Assembly (NCBI GenBank): GCA_007922195.1
Contig: ML682007.1
Coordinates: 16,972,487 to 17,036,486, forward strand
Reading direction: 5' to 3'
DNA: 64,000 nucleotides
From: Podocnemis expansa
Lineage: Eukaryota; Chordata; Testudines; Podocnemididae
Shown here: piece by piece, positions 1-12,230 of the stretch
Position numbering within the stretch: the first letter of the stretch is position 1
How the letters are laid out: each line of letters starts with the position of its first letter
Position numbers and translations under genes: made by a program
The notes under the pieces: generated by a model
Database searches by the model: none
What the model saw: the letters and a program-made list of their open reading frames with translations, nothing else
Told to the model about the DNA's origin: nothing

Positions 1-674
1 CCCATTTTAAACTTTGTGTCATAATTTTTCTTTAATAAAATCATAGATTTCTAGCCCTCAGGCTAAAAAGTTGCAGAGAGAAGCAGAAAAACATGACCTG
101 ACTTTATCCTAAAGGCTCAAAACCCAGAAGTCAGAGAAAATAGTTCCCCCCATTTATTATTTCTTTAAACATCTCTTTATTTTTAAGTGAGTTTTAATGA
201 TATATTTAAGCCAGACTTGTGACTATTTTTGATGTTTAGGGTAGGCAATAGTGAATGTGTCATGGTGATGTTCCACCAACCTCACAGCCAAGTGGACAGG
301 AGCATCTGGATGTACTCTTTGTGGTTCTGGTTTTCTGTTCAAGATGGGCACACAATTTTACAAGTTTAATAATTTTTCTTAGATCAAGTTTTTGTTAAAT
401 TGAAAATCCAGAGAGAGGGGAGCTATTTTGGGATGATAAGAAATAAATTCAGGTCCTCTCTCACCTTAAGGCACTGGATTCCAATTGTCTAATGTATGTT
501 ATTTCCTTTATGCTGCCTGACTCTTTCCTCTTCCATCTTATTTTAATATATGTGTTCATACATTCCTCATTGCTTTGCAGGTGATCTAAGTAATGAAAGT
601 CAGGTACTGTTTGAGGATGAGAGGAAGAAACAAGGGGCTTTTGGCCTCCTCTCAGATACCCTGATGTAAATCAA
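1..674. other. No recognisable feature
   Basis: AT-rich single-copy-looking DNA. I see no splice-bounded open frame and no repeat family that I know. Confidence 0.4.
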
Positions 675-762
675 AGGAGGAGCCTTGTGGCACTTTTAAA
701 AGCTAACAAATAAATAAATTTGTTAGTCTTTAAAAGTGCCACAGGATTCCTTGTTTGTTTTT
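675..762. repeat. Collapsed palindrome, head-palindrome family
   Basis: Two arms face each other almost without a loop. The left arm reads CCTTGTGGCACTTTTAAAAG and is answered by TTTAAAAGTGCCACAGGATT, ending in CTTGTTTGTTTT. These are the arm ends of the dispersed family seen intact near 13.4, 15.3, 20.8, 37.0 and 40.5 kb, but the head and the middle of the arms are missing. The short open frame across it is part of the repeat. Confidence 0.75.
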
Positions 763-1194
763 GGCCACAGTTGCTTTCCTCTTTGCCATGCTTTGGGACT
801 GGTGCTCTGACTGCAATCAGTGACAACGGGGCATCCTTACAGTGCAGAAGGAAGGACAAAAAACTTCTTTAATGTGTTGATTGATGGCCATTAACCCTAA
901 AAACCCAGTATTTCCATATGAGGGCTAGCCTGGGGTCTTCTCTCTCAGGTATAATAGATCATTATCTGCGCAGAGAAGTTTGCTCAAAAAGACATCCCTG
1001 AAGACTGAAAACTCTTGTTAAATGTAGAAGGAAAAAAGTTCTTTAATATCTGAGAACGCTTTCTGGAGATGCTGATGTAAATTCAAAGAGAAGGTCCTGT
1101 TTTGTAAAGGTTGGGGATGTGACATTCTCCTGACTTTGTCCCCGTTTGCTTGACTGAGGCTGGCTCCATAAGTTTTACCTCAGCACTTGCCCTT

Positions 1195-1665
1195 TCTCTT
1201 CCCCTCAGGGAGCAGGTGTGGGAAGGTGGCTACTTAAGAGTTCCTGTAAACAGACGCTGCCTGAATCCCCTTCCCTGACCAGCCGGAGCTGCTCCCTGGT
1301 CCCACAGCTTGAAAAAGCTCCCTGCTTCCTTACTCCAGCCGGCTGCGTGGGATCCCCCAAAAGCGTGAGGCCCCCCAAAGTGCAGGGCCCAGGGTGGTTG
1401 CGCCCCCTGCCCCCCTTAAGGACGGCCCGGCCTCCAGCCCCCCCCAACTCCTACCTGCTCCGTCCTGCAGAGAGAAGCCCCTGGCGGAGAAGCTGCTGGT
1501 TTGAAGGTGGCCCCCTCCCCTCCCCCGGCTGGTCACACACCTGGCTGCAGCTCCCAGCGCCACAACTGGGGGTCCAAAACAGACTCGGGGCTCCATGGGG
1601 GAGATTCGGGGCACGTGCCCCGGGTGCCCAGCGCCAGCGACGCCACTGTCGAAGATCTCCTTCTT
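1195..1665. repeat. GC-rich block, probably transposon-derived
   Basis: About 450 bp of C-rich sequence sits abruptly in AT-rich flanks. It gives overlapping proline-rich open frames on both strands, which is what base composition alone produces. There is no splice pattern, start context or protein family. Similar blocks occur near 18.8, 32.2 and 60.8 kb. An old mobile-element interior is likelier than a CpG island, but I cannot name a family. Confidence 0.35.
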
Positions 1666-1694
1666 AAGTGATATCAACTAACTTAGACCCCACC

Positions 1695-2098
1695 ATTTAA
1701 AATGTATTGTTTCAATTATGTTTTCCAATGTACACTACTTTGCATTCATCCGCCATTTTGTTGCCCAGCCACCCAGTTTTGTGAATCTCTTTATAACTCT
1801 TCACAGTGTGCTTTGGCCTTATCTGCAAATTTTGCTACCTCGCTTTTTCCAGATCATTTATGAATCTATTGAACAGTACTGTGGCCAGTACAGATCCCTG
1901 GTTGGACACCACTGTTCACCTTGCTCCATTCTGAAAACTGACCAATTATTCTTACTCTTTGTTTCAGATCTTTTAACAAGTTACTGATCCAGAAGATGAT
2001 CCTCCCTCTTATTCCATGACAGTTTATTTTGCTTAAGAGTCTTTTGCCAAGAGACCTTGTCAAAAACTTTCTGAAAATCTAAGTACACTATATTCACT
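1695..2098 (-). mobile_element. CR1-type LINE, reverse transcriptase fragment (downstream part)
   Basis: Read on the minus strand, the segment starts with VYLDFQKVFDKV, the CR1 reverse-transcriptase block usually seen as VYLDFSKAFDKV. It continues with HGIRGRIIFWISNLLKD and a degenerate SGVQPG, corresponding to the SGVPQGS block. Near 1800 there is a remnant of the ADDTK and CEELQRD region. Frameshifts and stops break it, so it is a dead copy. The upstream part of the same copy lies at 2623-2895 beyond a nested insertion. Confidence 0.85.
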
Positions 2099-2612
2099 GG
2101 AACAAACCAGTAGTCTAGTGGGACTTTTAGGTTATGTCTACATCTACTTATTTAATTTGGACTTGCATGTCAGAACTAGATAGGTCCGAATTTAGTCCAA
2201 AGTAGCCTAAGCATGGCTTTTTAGTTCACGGCTTAGTTTGAATAAAAAGTTAGTTCAAACTAAAAAGCATGGCTAGTTTGAACTAACTGCTTAGTTCAAA
2301 CTTTTTAACTACAGCATGCTAGTTCAAACTAAAGTTCAAACTAAGTGATTAGTTCGAACCTGGCAAAGCCTAGTGTAGACCTGGTCCAAATTAGTCTAGA
2401 CTAAACTTGCTTAATCCAGACTAATTGGCCATTGTAGATATAGCTTTAAAGACTAACACATTATTTATCACATCAATTTTCATGTTTGACAAAGTGGGGG
2501 ATTTTCTCCCACAAAACTCATGTGATAAATAAATGTATTAGTCTGTCAAAGTCCCACTAGACTCCTTGTTTGTTTTACTGAACTAGACTAACACAGCTAC
2601 CACTTTAGAACT
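2099..2612 (-). mobile_element. Head-palindrome element inserted in CR1, itself interrupted
   Basis: The head is at the right end (reverse complement of AGACTAACACAGCTACC, about 2586-2602). The left end is the arm terminus AACAAACCAGTAGTCTAG. The flanking CR1 sequence is duplicated: TATATTCACT at 2089-2098 and TATATGCACT at 2613-2622, nine of ten bases identical. A TGTCTACA-type foldback element occupies 2130-2444 and splits the left arm. Confidence 0.75.
2130..2444. mobile_element. Foldback element with TTAGTTYGAACTAA words
   Basis: The ends are GGTTATGTCTACATC and its near complement TTGTAGATATAGC. The interior is packed with inverted words such as TTAGTTCAAAC and GTTTGAACTAA. It sits inside the arm of the palindromic element with TTTA (or TTA) on both sides. 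TIRs beginning GG and a 3-bp TWA-type target fit PIF/Harbinger-like non-autonomous elements. That class assignment is inference. Confidence 0.7.
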
Positions 2613-2622
2613 TATATGCACT

Positions 2623-2895
2623 GAATCACCCTTGTCTACATGCTTGTTGACCTTCTCAAACAATTGTAGTCAATTGGTGAAGCATGATTTACCTTTACAA
2701 AAATCACGTTGACTCTTCCCCAACAAATTGTGTTCAACTATGTGTCTGATAAATTCTGTTCTTTACCATAGTCTCAACCAATTTTCCTGGACTTATTGGT
2801 CCATAATTTCTGGGATTGCCTTTGGAGCCTTTTTAAAAAATTGGTATCACATTAGCTGTTCCCCGGTCATCTGCTAGGTTACATACAAGTAAGAC
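2623..2895 (-). mobile_element. CR1-type LINE, reverse transcriptase fragment (upstream part)
   Basis: The minus-strand reading gives NLADDRGTANVIPIF, then a degenerate proline/isoleucine stretch, then LLGKSQRDFCKGKSCFTN, in the order of the CR1 reverse-transcriptase N-terminal blocks (WK.ANV.PIFKKG, then Q.GF..G.SC.TNL). It joins in sequence to the fragment at 1695-2098 once the insertion between them is ignored. Confidence 0.8.
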
Positions 2896-5800
2896 CATGA
2901 AAGTATTTGGAAAAATTGAGACCCTATTTTAACGGCACCTAATGACAGTGGTGTTTATTGACAAAACTTCAACTAAGGTAGCACTTTTTAATGTAAGTTC
3001 AAAGGACTCATTCATTTTGCTATTATGTATGTATAGAAACAATTCCCTGCAAAATCTGTTGTTGTTTCTGTAAGCTTTTGTGTATACTTTTCAAGCAAAA
3101 AGTAATTATAGCTGAGCTCTGGAATATTTGTGTTTTTCAGGTATTCCCTAATTTTCACGTAGCATTTGGTATGCAAGACTGGCTTGTTCTTGCAAATCGC
3201 ATCCCCTAAGTTGTAAAACAAAGGATTTACATAAGGAAACCTTCTCCTCTCAATGATTTTTACTGTTGCTGCATGCTACCAGTTGCTACACAAGTTATAT
3301 TTTGGAGTTTTATTCTGTGCTGAGCATTCTTTCCCTTTATGCCTGTACTGAACTCTTACAAATCTGCCAGTTAAGCTCTATGCATCTCCAGAACGTATTG
3401 TCTGGAATGAAACAACCAATTATTTCTTCAGGTTTTGTGGCATAATATCCTAGGAAACCAGCAATTACAAAATCAAAGTGGCATCAAATGGTGTAGAAAG
3501 GATTTAGCATGTATTATTCCTTAAATAGCAGTTACATGAACTCATAATAAATGGGTATTAAGTGCTAAATGTATGATAAGTAATTTTTGACAATCAATTA
3601 TCCAAACAGTACAAGAAAAAGCTGCAAGATGTCATTGTCAAATTCACTTATGCAAAGTCTACTTAGTTAGATTAAGACAGTGTAGGCTTGTTCCTGTGCA
3701 TGAATCCGTTGGAAACAAAGCACCACAAGTACATGTGTACAAGTCAGAAAGGATGCTGGCCAGACTCCCAATAGGCTGCATCCAGTAAATGCCATCAGTT
3801 GTACTAAACACTATCTGTGGTTGAAACCTTAATTCATTGTGTGGGTGAGAATTAGTAGAATGTCATTTTAACCTATGAACTCATTATGTTTAAAAAAAGC
3901 CACTGAAAGGAAGCACAAAATGAAGTCAAAGAAATTGTATGGACTGGGATTGTTTGCATTAAAAGATTAGGGGTTTTCAAAGTTGCTGGTGGGGTTATAC
4001 AGCTGCTGTAGCAACAAACCAGAACTGTCTTAAACTCAGAACAAGTGTCCACATGCAGACCATCAGTAATTTGGTTTGACTGAATCCTTTTGATGAGACA
4101 AGATAGATAACATTTTGGGACATTTTCTTTCCTAGGAACCGTTTGGCATGGCAGGAGAGATCCTCATCATTGCCACAATATCCAGTTTTTCCAGGCTGGT
4201 TATCTCTGGAACAGAAACTTTTCACATCCCACCATGGAGCCTTTTTTTCCTGCTCCTGAAAGATATTCTGAGTCACCCACACTGAAGGGGAATACAGAGA
4301 TGACATCATTATCTCCAAGATTATGTGGCCCAAGCAACTCCCAAACCCTACACCTAACGTTCCTGTTATTTCTCTTTAGCCTTCCTCCCCCCTACCCACA
4401 AGTTTGTCAATTTTCACCTCTGCCTTAATTCTTCTGTTTCTTTCGCCCTTCTTTTCTTGCCTTATGTTTAATAAGAATCCAGCACAGTCAGCCAGAGGTA
4501 GTAAAACACCGAAATACTTTGAAGAGATCAGACTGGCAAGAGAAATGTGATTTCTGAGGAGTGCAGTTTCCCTAAAAATCCTTTGCCTTCCACAGACCAT
4601 TGAGAGGAATATAAAGAGTAACCTAAAAATGCTTTCCTGAGTGGGAAACAATGCTAGTTTTCAGACATGCTAACTGGGTTATGGGCTTGTGGTAAGACAC
4701 ATGTGCAGACCCTCTTGGCTCCCTTCAGGTTTTGCTCCCCTGATACAAAGTACTCACTATATCTTTTTCATTTGCAGTGACCCATGCTTTGTATTGACAG
4801 TGCACAGGTAGGCCCCTGCTCCCACCCCAGATCTCCTATATACAAGGGTCTGCATCCCTCCTAGTCAACCAAGAGTTTCCTCCCACCTTTCTTGACTGTG
4901 TGGTCTCCCAGTGGGTTCCTGCCCATGCCTATATACTCTCCTGGCCAATTCCTCAGCTGTTTCTTCTCACCTTGTTAATCCTGGCTCTGCCTCATCCTAA
5001 TCGGAGCAGCACCTGCTCCAGCCTCTTGAGCAGGGGCTGCAGGTCCATCTGAGGAGGTTTGTCCTCTCTGCTCTGCCTCAGGATCATGTGCTGTGCCTAT
5101 GCTCCTCCAGAATTTGAACTATAATCATTAAAGAGAGAGAAACTGGACTGATGCATATTTTTCTCATTCCCCTTTATGTGCATTCATCTTGTTTCTCCTT
5201 AAGTAACGGACATGTATGTCCCAAGCAGAGCTTGTTCTACCAGGTAAAGGAGAGAAGAAGAGGTTGCATTAAGTCCACTGAGGATCTCACTTTGATCTTA
5301 TTTACCTGGAAAGCACTAAGATACTGTAAAGGTAAATGCTATAACACTTGTTAGGCAGACAAATAATTGGATAGTAACATTACCAAGAGAAGGATTGTCT
5401 GCATATTTCTGAGTTATATAGCACCAAACATAGTCTTAGTACTTGATAACACTAATTATATTTTAGAAAGAGTTTCTCTTTTCATTTCCTCTGTCAACAA
5501 AATTCTCTCAAGAAGTGAAACTGTTCCAAACTTTTTGAAGATCTGAATAGAGGAGAATGCCATGTTCATAGATGTTTTTAAGCAGCTCATTTAGAACAGT
5601 TCAGAGCACTCAGGGAATAATGTCAGCTCATGTCCCACATTTCATTATTTCTAGCTGAAGAATCGTGCATTCCACAAATCCAGATCAGGACACTTCACTC
5701 TTCTTCCAGAGAACACAGACAACATACTAACAAGAAATACACAGCTCAGCGGAATATAATGATCTGTTTGGCATGCATTTAGGGCTTGATCCAAAGCCCA

Positions 5801-7274
5801 TTAAAGGGACTACAGTGGATTTTGGATCCAATCCTTAATGATTTTATAAAGAATGTAAGAAAATCATTTACTCTGAAACCTAAGGAGAATGATTTCCCCT
5901 ATGCAAAGGCCTTTAGAAGGTCTAATTGTTACTTTTGCCTTTTTACAGATTTTAAGCAAAGTGTTAGGGCAAATTCAACCTCTATGTGATCAGCCATAAC
6001 TTCGTTGAAATCAGTGGCTCTGCAATGGGACTGAATGTGGATTTGTCAGACAAGTCAATGAATAGTTCCGTAGGAACAGTCTTTGGAAAACTTTTATAAA
6101 CAGATGCTGTGCTTCTTCACTACATGTGGCAAGTAGCCAGGCTTGTTTTATGCAGCATCTCAACATCAACCCATCTGAGTGAGCAGAAACGGTGAGTCTA
6201 CATATGGTATCTGAAAAGCTTTTAGCACAAAATTAAGTAATAGCTCTAATCCAAATAGTTCATGGAATCAGTTAAAAAAAATTCACACTAGCCAGACATG
6301 GGAACATGAACTATTTCTCATTGGATTTCTTTCTTTAAATATAATTTTACTTAAATAAGGTTAGTAGATGCTACAAAGAAAATATAGAAAACCAATGCTG
6401 ATGGTAACACGGACTTTGAAGTATAGAATGAAATGGCACATCTTAAAATGAAACACAGTCCTATAGCAGAGAATACACAATAGTCACATTACTAAATCTG
6501 CTACATTTGCTACAAGGATATCACACGGATAATCACAATTATTTTCTGTTCTAACAGCTGGCCTTTGTCATCTCCAGTACCATTGTGCAGTAATTGTTAT
6601 CTGATGCTAAATATCTAATGAAGTCCAGCATATATGATCCAGTTGCCAAGAAAAATAAGCAGTGATAGAGAAATTTCATATACAAGTTGTATTGCTCATC
6701 TGAACACAATGGTAACTAGGCTGCTTGTCACGAGCTGTATTGTAGTGTAGCTATAAATGAGAAAAAAGAAAAACAACAGTAGTTGGGAAGAAAGAGATAA
6801 AAGGGACAGGTAGAAAGTGCCAGCTATACAGGGAGGTTTGGCCAAGAGGGAAAACCAGTTCCAATTCAGCTCCAAATAGCGTTGTAAGATTCCAAAGCAA
6901 GAAAAATGCACCTCTTGCGTTTTCCTCCTTTTTAAAACTCTAGGGAAAAATAACGCTTCATTCTATTGAAGCCAGTAGGTTTGTTGTTATTTGTGAGTAG
7001 CATACAATGGATGTTCAGATGCAGCCATTATGAACAGGACACTGAGTAGATGCTGGTGTTCAACGAGTTCATTCAGCTCCCTCTCTTATAGTGCTGCTTT
7101 TTCTGCATGGGAGTTTTCTTTGCACTGGTTGGAGTGCTTGGTCTTATTTATATTTGCATTTCCTTGTGCCTAGGACTCTGAGTCATAAATGTTTTGCAGG
7201 ATATGGAACAAAAAGATGGTCTCTGCCCCCATGAGCTTATGATCTAAGTAATGCTGGAATACAATGGCTGAAGA
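2896..7274. other. Long stretch without recognisable genes
   Basis: About 4.4 kb of AT-rich DNA. Around 5775-5835 the words GGGCTTGATCCAAAGCCCAT resemble a very old interspersed repeat common in reptile and bird DNA. I found no convincing exon, RNA gene or intact mobile element. Confidence 0.4.
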
Positions 7275-7361
7275 GATGAAGTGGGGTTTTCTCCCACGAA
7301 AGCTCATGCAATAAATAAAATCAGTTAGTCTTTAAAAATGCCACCAGACTCCTTGTTTGTT
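7275..7361. repeat. Half copy (right arm) of head-palindrome family
   Basis: Contains GATGAAGTGGGGTTTTCTCC, CTCATGCAATAAATAAAATC, TTAGTCTTTAAAAATGCC and ends in ACTCCTTGTTTGTT. This is the complete right arm with the tail-side end. Its left arm is not beside it in the usual order; instead a left arm follows at 7385. Confidence 0.8.
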
Positions 7362-7384
7362 CACCTGAGAATCAGTGTGTCACA

Positions 7385-7500
7385 GGTTCCAGAGAGGGGG
7401 CCATGTTAGTCTAGTCCCGGAAAACAAACACGGAGTTGTGAGGCACTTTTAAACACTAACAATTTTATTTATCGCATGAGCTGTCATAGGGACTCTCCCA
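7385..7500 (+). repeat. Half copy (head plus left arm) of head-palindrome family
   Basis: Begins with the head GGTTCCAGAGAGGGGGCCAT then GTTAGTCTAGTCCCGG, then AAACAAACACGGAGTTGTG and the arm up to the GCATGAGCTGTCATAGGGAC stretch, where it stops at the point corresponding to the centre of the palindrome. With 7275-7361 it forms a right-half then left-half order, the reverse of normal. Confidence 0.8.
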
Positions 7501-9784
7501 TCATACCCTCTACCCCTCAAGCATTGCTCCTTTTCTGTGTGCTTTCCAAACATCACCCAGACACTGTGATAATACTTTCTCAGACAGTTAAACCAGTTTT
7601 ATAATCAAATTACATCAGCTATAGAGGGCAAAAGGATCAAACATCTCACATGATAGAATCTGTCCCAAAATATTCAGATATGTTGACCTCTTGGAATGTA
7701 TCAATGCAGTTGTTTGCAGTGGACTTTATTTTGTATTTCCCTTGCACTAAGATCAGCTTTATAGTTTTTATAACATCAGCAAAGAATCATTTGCTTTTAT
7801 TAGTACATGACTGAGTTAGTATGCACTGCCTATGTATACAGAATTTAATTATGATACTTGTAATCTGAACTATTCAACTGAAAGAATCACACCAGACTGG
7901 AGCTGTGACCAAATAGGATTATAACTTGCATATTTAATGATCATCTCCAATTGCTGAATGTCCAGTACATATCATTATAATCTATCTGTATTCTAAACCT
8001 TTTGGAGGGAATCCACTGTGTGTGTGCAGCTGTGTTATTTTAATCATTATTCTGGTGTGGTAGTCCTTGAAGCAGATGCTTTGGAGAACATTTCTCCGTT
8101 CTCTGAGGGTTATGCAATGTCTTCCTTCCATAGTGATTTCAATCCCAGATTGTGATTCCAAATACTGTTTAGTAACAAATGAATATTGGAAGAATGATAT
8201 GGAGAGAATGTTTATTTTGGCAAGGTGCATTCAATTCACTTTTAGCTGAAGGGCACTGTTGTACTTTTAATTATAGCCAAGAAACAGTGTTAGAATACAC
8301 TTGTATATACTTCTAGATGTGATAACTGATCCAGAGAATCACCAACATAACAGAAAAAAAAGATTTCATTTCCTCCTTAATGATGGTGTACTGAAGAATG
8401 CACATCTCATGTTCTAGCAAAGTACACTGGAAAAAGAGAAATTTTTGACTCTTCAAAAGAGGATGTAGACACGGCTAGGAGTTCATTATCCAGTAGGGAC
8501 TTGTTAGTTCATGAGAAACCAAGGTATTTTACTGGTGGCTGTCATTGGATTGCAATCTGGTAAGAAAGAAGGAGGAAGAAAAATGTAATGATTTATGACT
8601 GGTCTGTGATAAATCAATGATGAACCACATTCTGCTCTTGAGAGGCTAATACTGTTCCCATTAAAAGTTTTTGGTAAAGTTTGAGACTTAGTGGTATATT
8701 CAGATGCTATAATTTTTACTGAACCTGTGTTTCGAGCTCCACATAAAATAACACATAGGCAAGGTGACTTTATATTAGCAATTCAAGATTATATAGGTGT
8801 TTGTGTGTATACATACACACACAAATCTTTTGAAGCTAGATGAAATATTCCCTAATGCTTATATGTCATGCATATTCTACCCTTAATTCAGGAAGTCAGC
8901 CAAGAACATCTTTTGTCTCTTTTCATTGCAAGAAATGTAAACAAAGATCATTCATTTTTTCTTATCTAAAACAAATATTCTCATAACAATTACCTGCCAT
9001 ATGGACAGTTAATTAAATCAGTTAACCCAAATCACTTTTGTTTGTTTGTTGATTTCAACATCCACAATGAACATACATACTGACAGCTTTGTGAATTTCC
9101 ATGGAGAAATTCATTATGCAATCTGTTTAGTCCTGGGGCTTGTGTTGCAAGAAGTGCTAGTCATGTAAGAAATGGCATGAAAAGTGCTTTTCGTGATATA
9201 AGTCTCGAGTCTGTTGCAGTCCATCAAACAGTCAAACCTGGTTGATGTGTGGCCTTACACTATCTTCTGTGCAAGTATCTGCGTACAAAGCTGTGCCAAT
9301 ACAATCAACTGACCTGACAAAAATAATAGTCGTGAAGAGTCCATTGTCCATTTGTGCAACTGGATTTGGCAAAGTTACGCATGACAAACCCTCATGGAGG
9401 AAAAGAAGCTCCTTCATTCTCTCTGAGTTTCCATGTAAAGGAATAATTTATTGAATTCATACTGAGTCAGAATGGATCTGGCCTTGGCGTGGTATGCCAG
9501 GGAAACTGGCATAAGACGTCTGTTGAGGGGTTGGCCAAAACTTCAGTCACCTGGGACCTGGGTGAGGTTGGGAGCAGGCTGATCTAGGCACCTGCAATGT
9601 CCATTCCTTGAAACAGACTCGGATGCATCCCCTTTACTCCCAGGAGCTGTGGAAGACATGCCTCTCATGTTGTGCAGCTCCCACTCTCCATAATGTAGAG
9701 TAGACCCCTTCAACCTTAAAAGTTTTATAGCTCTCGCTGTTTCCCAGCTTCTTGTCCAAAGAAAACCAGTCTTGCCAGCCATAA
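7501..9784. other. No recognisable gene; one odd CpG-bearing stretch
   Basis: AT-rich DNA. A short (TG/CA) tract lies near 8800-8822. At 9232-9417 both strands are open for about 60 codons and carry several CpGs, with a minus-strand reading ending DSVRPHINQ just before a possible donor. I do not recognise a family and found no partner exon. Confidence 0.35.
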
Positions 9785-10095
9785 TATTGCCACCCCCAAA
9801 TGTTCAAAAATCATGATTCAGGCTCATTAAGAATCATGAAATTTCCTTTAAAATTTTTAAATTAGGTAGAAATAATAGAGATGGGGTTCTTTTGACTTGC
9901 CTTCTGCTTTTTGAGGCCTTAGGGTGCACTGGGGTCATGTCTTGAAGCTTTCTTCACAGCCACAAGAACTAGAAACTTTCTTTCCCTTTAAGAATGAAGG
10001 CTGAAGTCATCAGTGACTCCAGGAGCAAGGGCTTGAAGGAAAACAAGAATTGGCATGAGGCTCATGATAAAATCAGGAGAATGGGCAACCTTGCA
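9785..10095 (+). repeat. Old interspersed repeat with AAATCATGA words
   Basis: Shows the ordered words ACCCCCAAATGTTCAAAAATC, CAGGCTCATTAAGAATCATG, GACTTGCCTTCTGCTTTTTG, CTGAAGTCATCAGTGACTCC, AGGAGCAAGGGCTTGAAGG and ATAAAATCAGGAGAATGGGC. I recall this order from a high-copy repeat in turtle and crocodilian DNA. Its class is not known to me. No coding capacity. Confidence 0.6.
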
Positions 10096-10467
10096 ACCAG
10101 CATCTGGCTATAACTTCATGCTCTCGGCTTTCAATCCCAACTGTTCTGAACACAACGGCGGGGACCACAAAAAAGCCAAACTGTATCTGATGGCTACCCA
10201 CAGAGGGCCCGTTCTTTCAATGCTTTCCTCCCCGAATGACTGAATTTGGACGTTTTATTTGTGAATGCCTCCAATAAACAGCAGACAGGAGAAGATGCAT
10301 TAGATACTGTGATGATTCGTTCTTAAAATCGGGGAGCGATTTTAATGCTATGCAAGAGGGAAGGCCAGTAGCTCTGGTCTGAGTCAGGCATAATGCGAAG
10401 AAGCACAATGCAAGTTCTCCTCATACAGAACTGTTACTGCAAAACAATTGCTCTGGCTCCTACTGCT

Positions 10468-10585
10468 GGTAAAAAAAAAAACCCCAAAACCAAGGAGTCC
10501 TGTGGCACTTAAAGACTACAGGATTTATTTTTTGTATGAAGTTTTGTGGGAGAAAATCCCACTTTGTCAGATGCTTTGAAGATGA
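10468..10585 (+). repeat. Partial copy of head-palindrome family (left arm)
   Basis: An A-rich start is followed by CAAGGAGTCCTGTGGCACTT, AAAGACTACAGGATTTATTT, GTTTTGTGGGAGAAAATCCC and TTTGTCAGATGCTTTGAAG. The head and the right arm are absent. The open frame starting at 10536 is read-through of this repeat. Confidence 0.75.
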
Positions 10586-11204
10586 GGGAACTTACAGAAT
10601 GGAAAGAAAAGAAATGCAAGGGAGTGTAAAACATGGGATTAGGTCATGTGGTAACAGCAAATCAGAGCAGTTGTTAAGGTTCAAACCCTGGGCAGGGTCC
10701 TACTGCCAGTGCCTCTTCACACTCCATATTAAAATTACTCCAGTCCTATTTTTCCCTTTATCTAAGTTGAGTGCATAGATTTACAATTTTAGCTATTAGA
10801 CAGGAGTGTAAATGGAAAAAAATTAAAGCAAAAAACAAGGTGTAATTTGTTCTCACAGATCATGGAGCTTGTCCTGCTAAACATCTCCCAGGCAGCTCCT
10901 GCTCTTTATAGGCTGGTTCCTAACCCAGCAGAATCCAACTGGTTTTACCATAGGTTTCAGTGGGATCAGGATTTGGCCCAATTGTTGGCAATGCTTCAGT
11001 AACTTGGTTTCATTGAAACAGTTAGCTCAAGGCCATACACCCAAGTTACTCCCCTCTAGCCAGCCTTGTTCAATTGAGCATGGTCAGATTACTAAACACA
11101 TGATCTACCGGTGAATTCTCTGTAGCATAAAGTCCTTAAATTATGATTTGTGGAGGTAAATAACTTAGTCACAGGGCAGAGGCTTATTGCTGGAGTGAGT
11201 GAGT
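10586..11204. other. No recognisable feature
   Basis: Mixed-composition DNA with a faint trace of an ancient repeat (GGGATCAGGATTTGGCCC near 10960). Nothing gene-like. Confidence 0.35.
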
Positions 11205-11290
11205 GAGTGATGTTTTTGAGGCCTGCATTCTGCAGGAGGTCAGACTAGATGATCATATTGGTCCTTTCTGGTCTATGAGATCTACACACT
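11205..11290 (+). mobile_element. CR1 LINE 3' end
   Basis: Carries the CR1 3' untranslated signature GCAGGAGGTCAGACTAGATG, ATCATATTGGTCC and TTTCTGGTCTATGAGA in order. A short GAGT tandem tract precedes it. This is a heavily 5'-truncated copy, typical for CR1. Confidence 0.8.
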
Positions 11291-11589
11291 GTGACTGCAT
11301 TGGATTAAGAAACGATGATTTGTGCTAACTTGAACCATAGGTTATAACTGCATGTCTACTACATCGCTTGCTTTAGCGTCAGCAGCGCTTGAGTTTCATC
11401 TTCTTCTCACTCCACCCCTCCTCCTCTACCCCACCTAACTTGAATTTAAAGCACCACTTAACTTGAGGTATCTTTTCTAACATCTCAGCTTGCTCTTTCT
11501 AAAGGCCTCTCACATGAGAATCTAAAGCTTTCCCCCTAACACTAATAAATCTTCACAATTCCTCTAAGAAATAAATAGTAGAACCCCAG

Positions 11590-11815
11590 TTGAGATGGGC
11601 AGCATGGAAAGGTTAAAGATGAGATTTTCAAAAGGACCTATGTGATTTAGGACTGTATTGATTTCAATTGACCTGACGTTGCTAAGTCACTTACCCTTTT
11701 CAAACCTGCACACTAAGTGACTTGCCCAAAGTCACATATCAGAACTAGAAAGAGAACATATATTTCCTGATGCTCCATCTGTACCATTCTAACCACTAAA
11801 CATTGTTCCCCACAT
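11590..11815 (-). mobile_element. MIR-like / tRNA-derived SINE relic
   Basis: The plus strand holds AGTGACTTGCCCAAAGTCAC and later CATTCTAACCACTAAACAT, the complement of the conserved core and tRNA-like head of MIR-type SINEs. It is therefore on the minus strand and strongly diverged. Confidence 0.65.
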
Positions 11816-12230
11816 CAGCAATAAGGAAGGAATCTGTTGACGCATTCAGGTGAGTATTAGAGAGGATTTTATTTTTTTATTAATGGAAAATGCTTCAAGA
11901 TCCTGGGTTCATTGGTGATTCATGTTCAGTTTGCTTGATAGTTTTACTCAGTTGAACTTGTTCTAAGTCAAAATTAAAAAATGGAAATGGAACCCAGACA
12001 ATGCTCCAGACCACTAGATGCCAGAATGTTTTTTGTTGCTTTAGAATAAATAGATGGTAGCGGGCTAACTGATAGATTTCCCCTTTCTTTCCTAGAACAA
12101 CTAATATTTCATAACACTGCCGGTCAGTACATGGGCTGCAAGTCCCTTTTTATATTCAAAGACCCAGGAGCTCCACATCTTATAGCATAGGGACACTGAT
12201 GGCCTTTAGCTCTTAGAGATCCTTCTATAC

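Noticed and set aside
1218..1677. CpG-island promoter with 149- and 115-codon genes
   Set aside because: CpG content is modest, both strands are open by composition, and similar GC-rich blocks recur in the window without genes.
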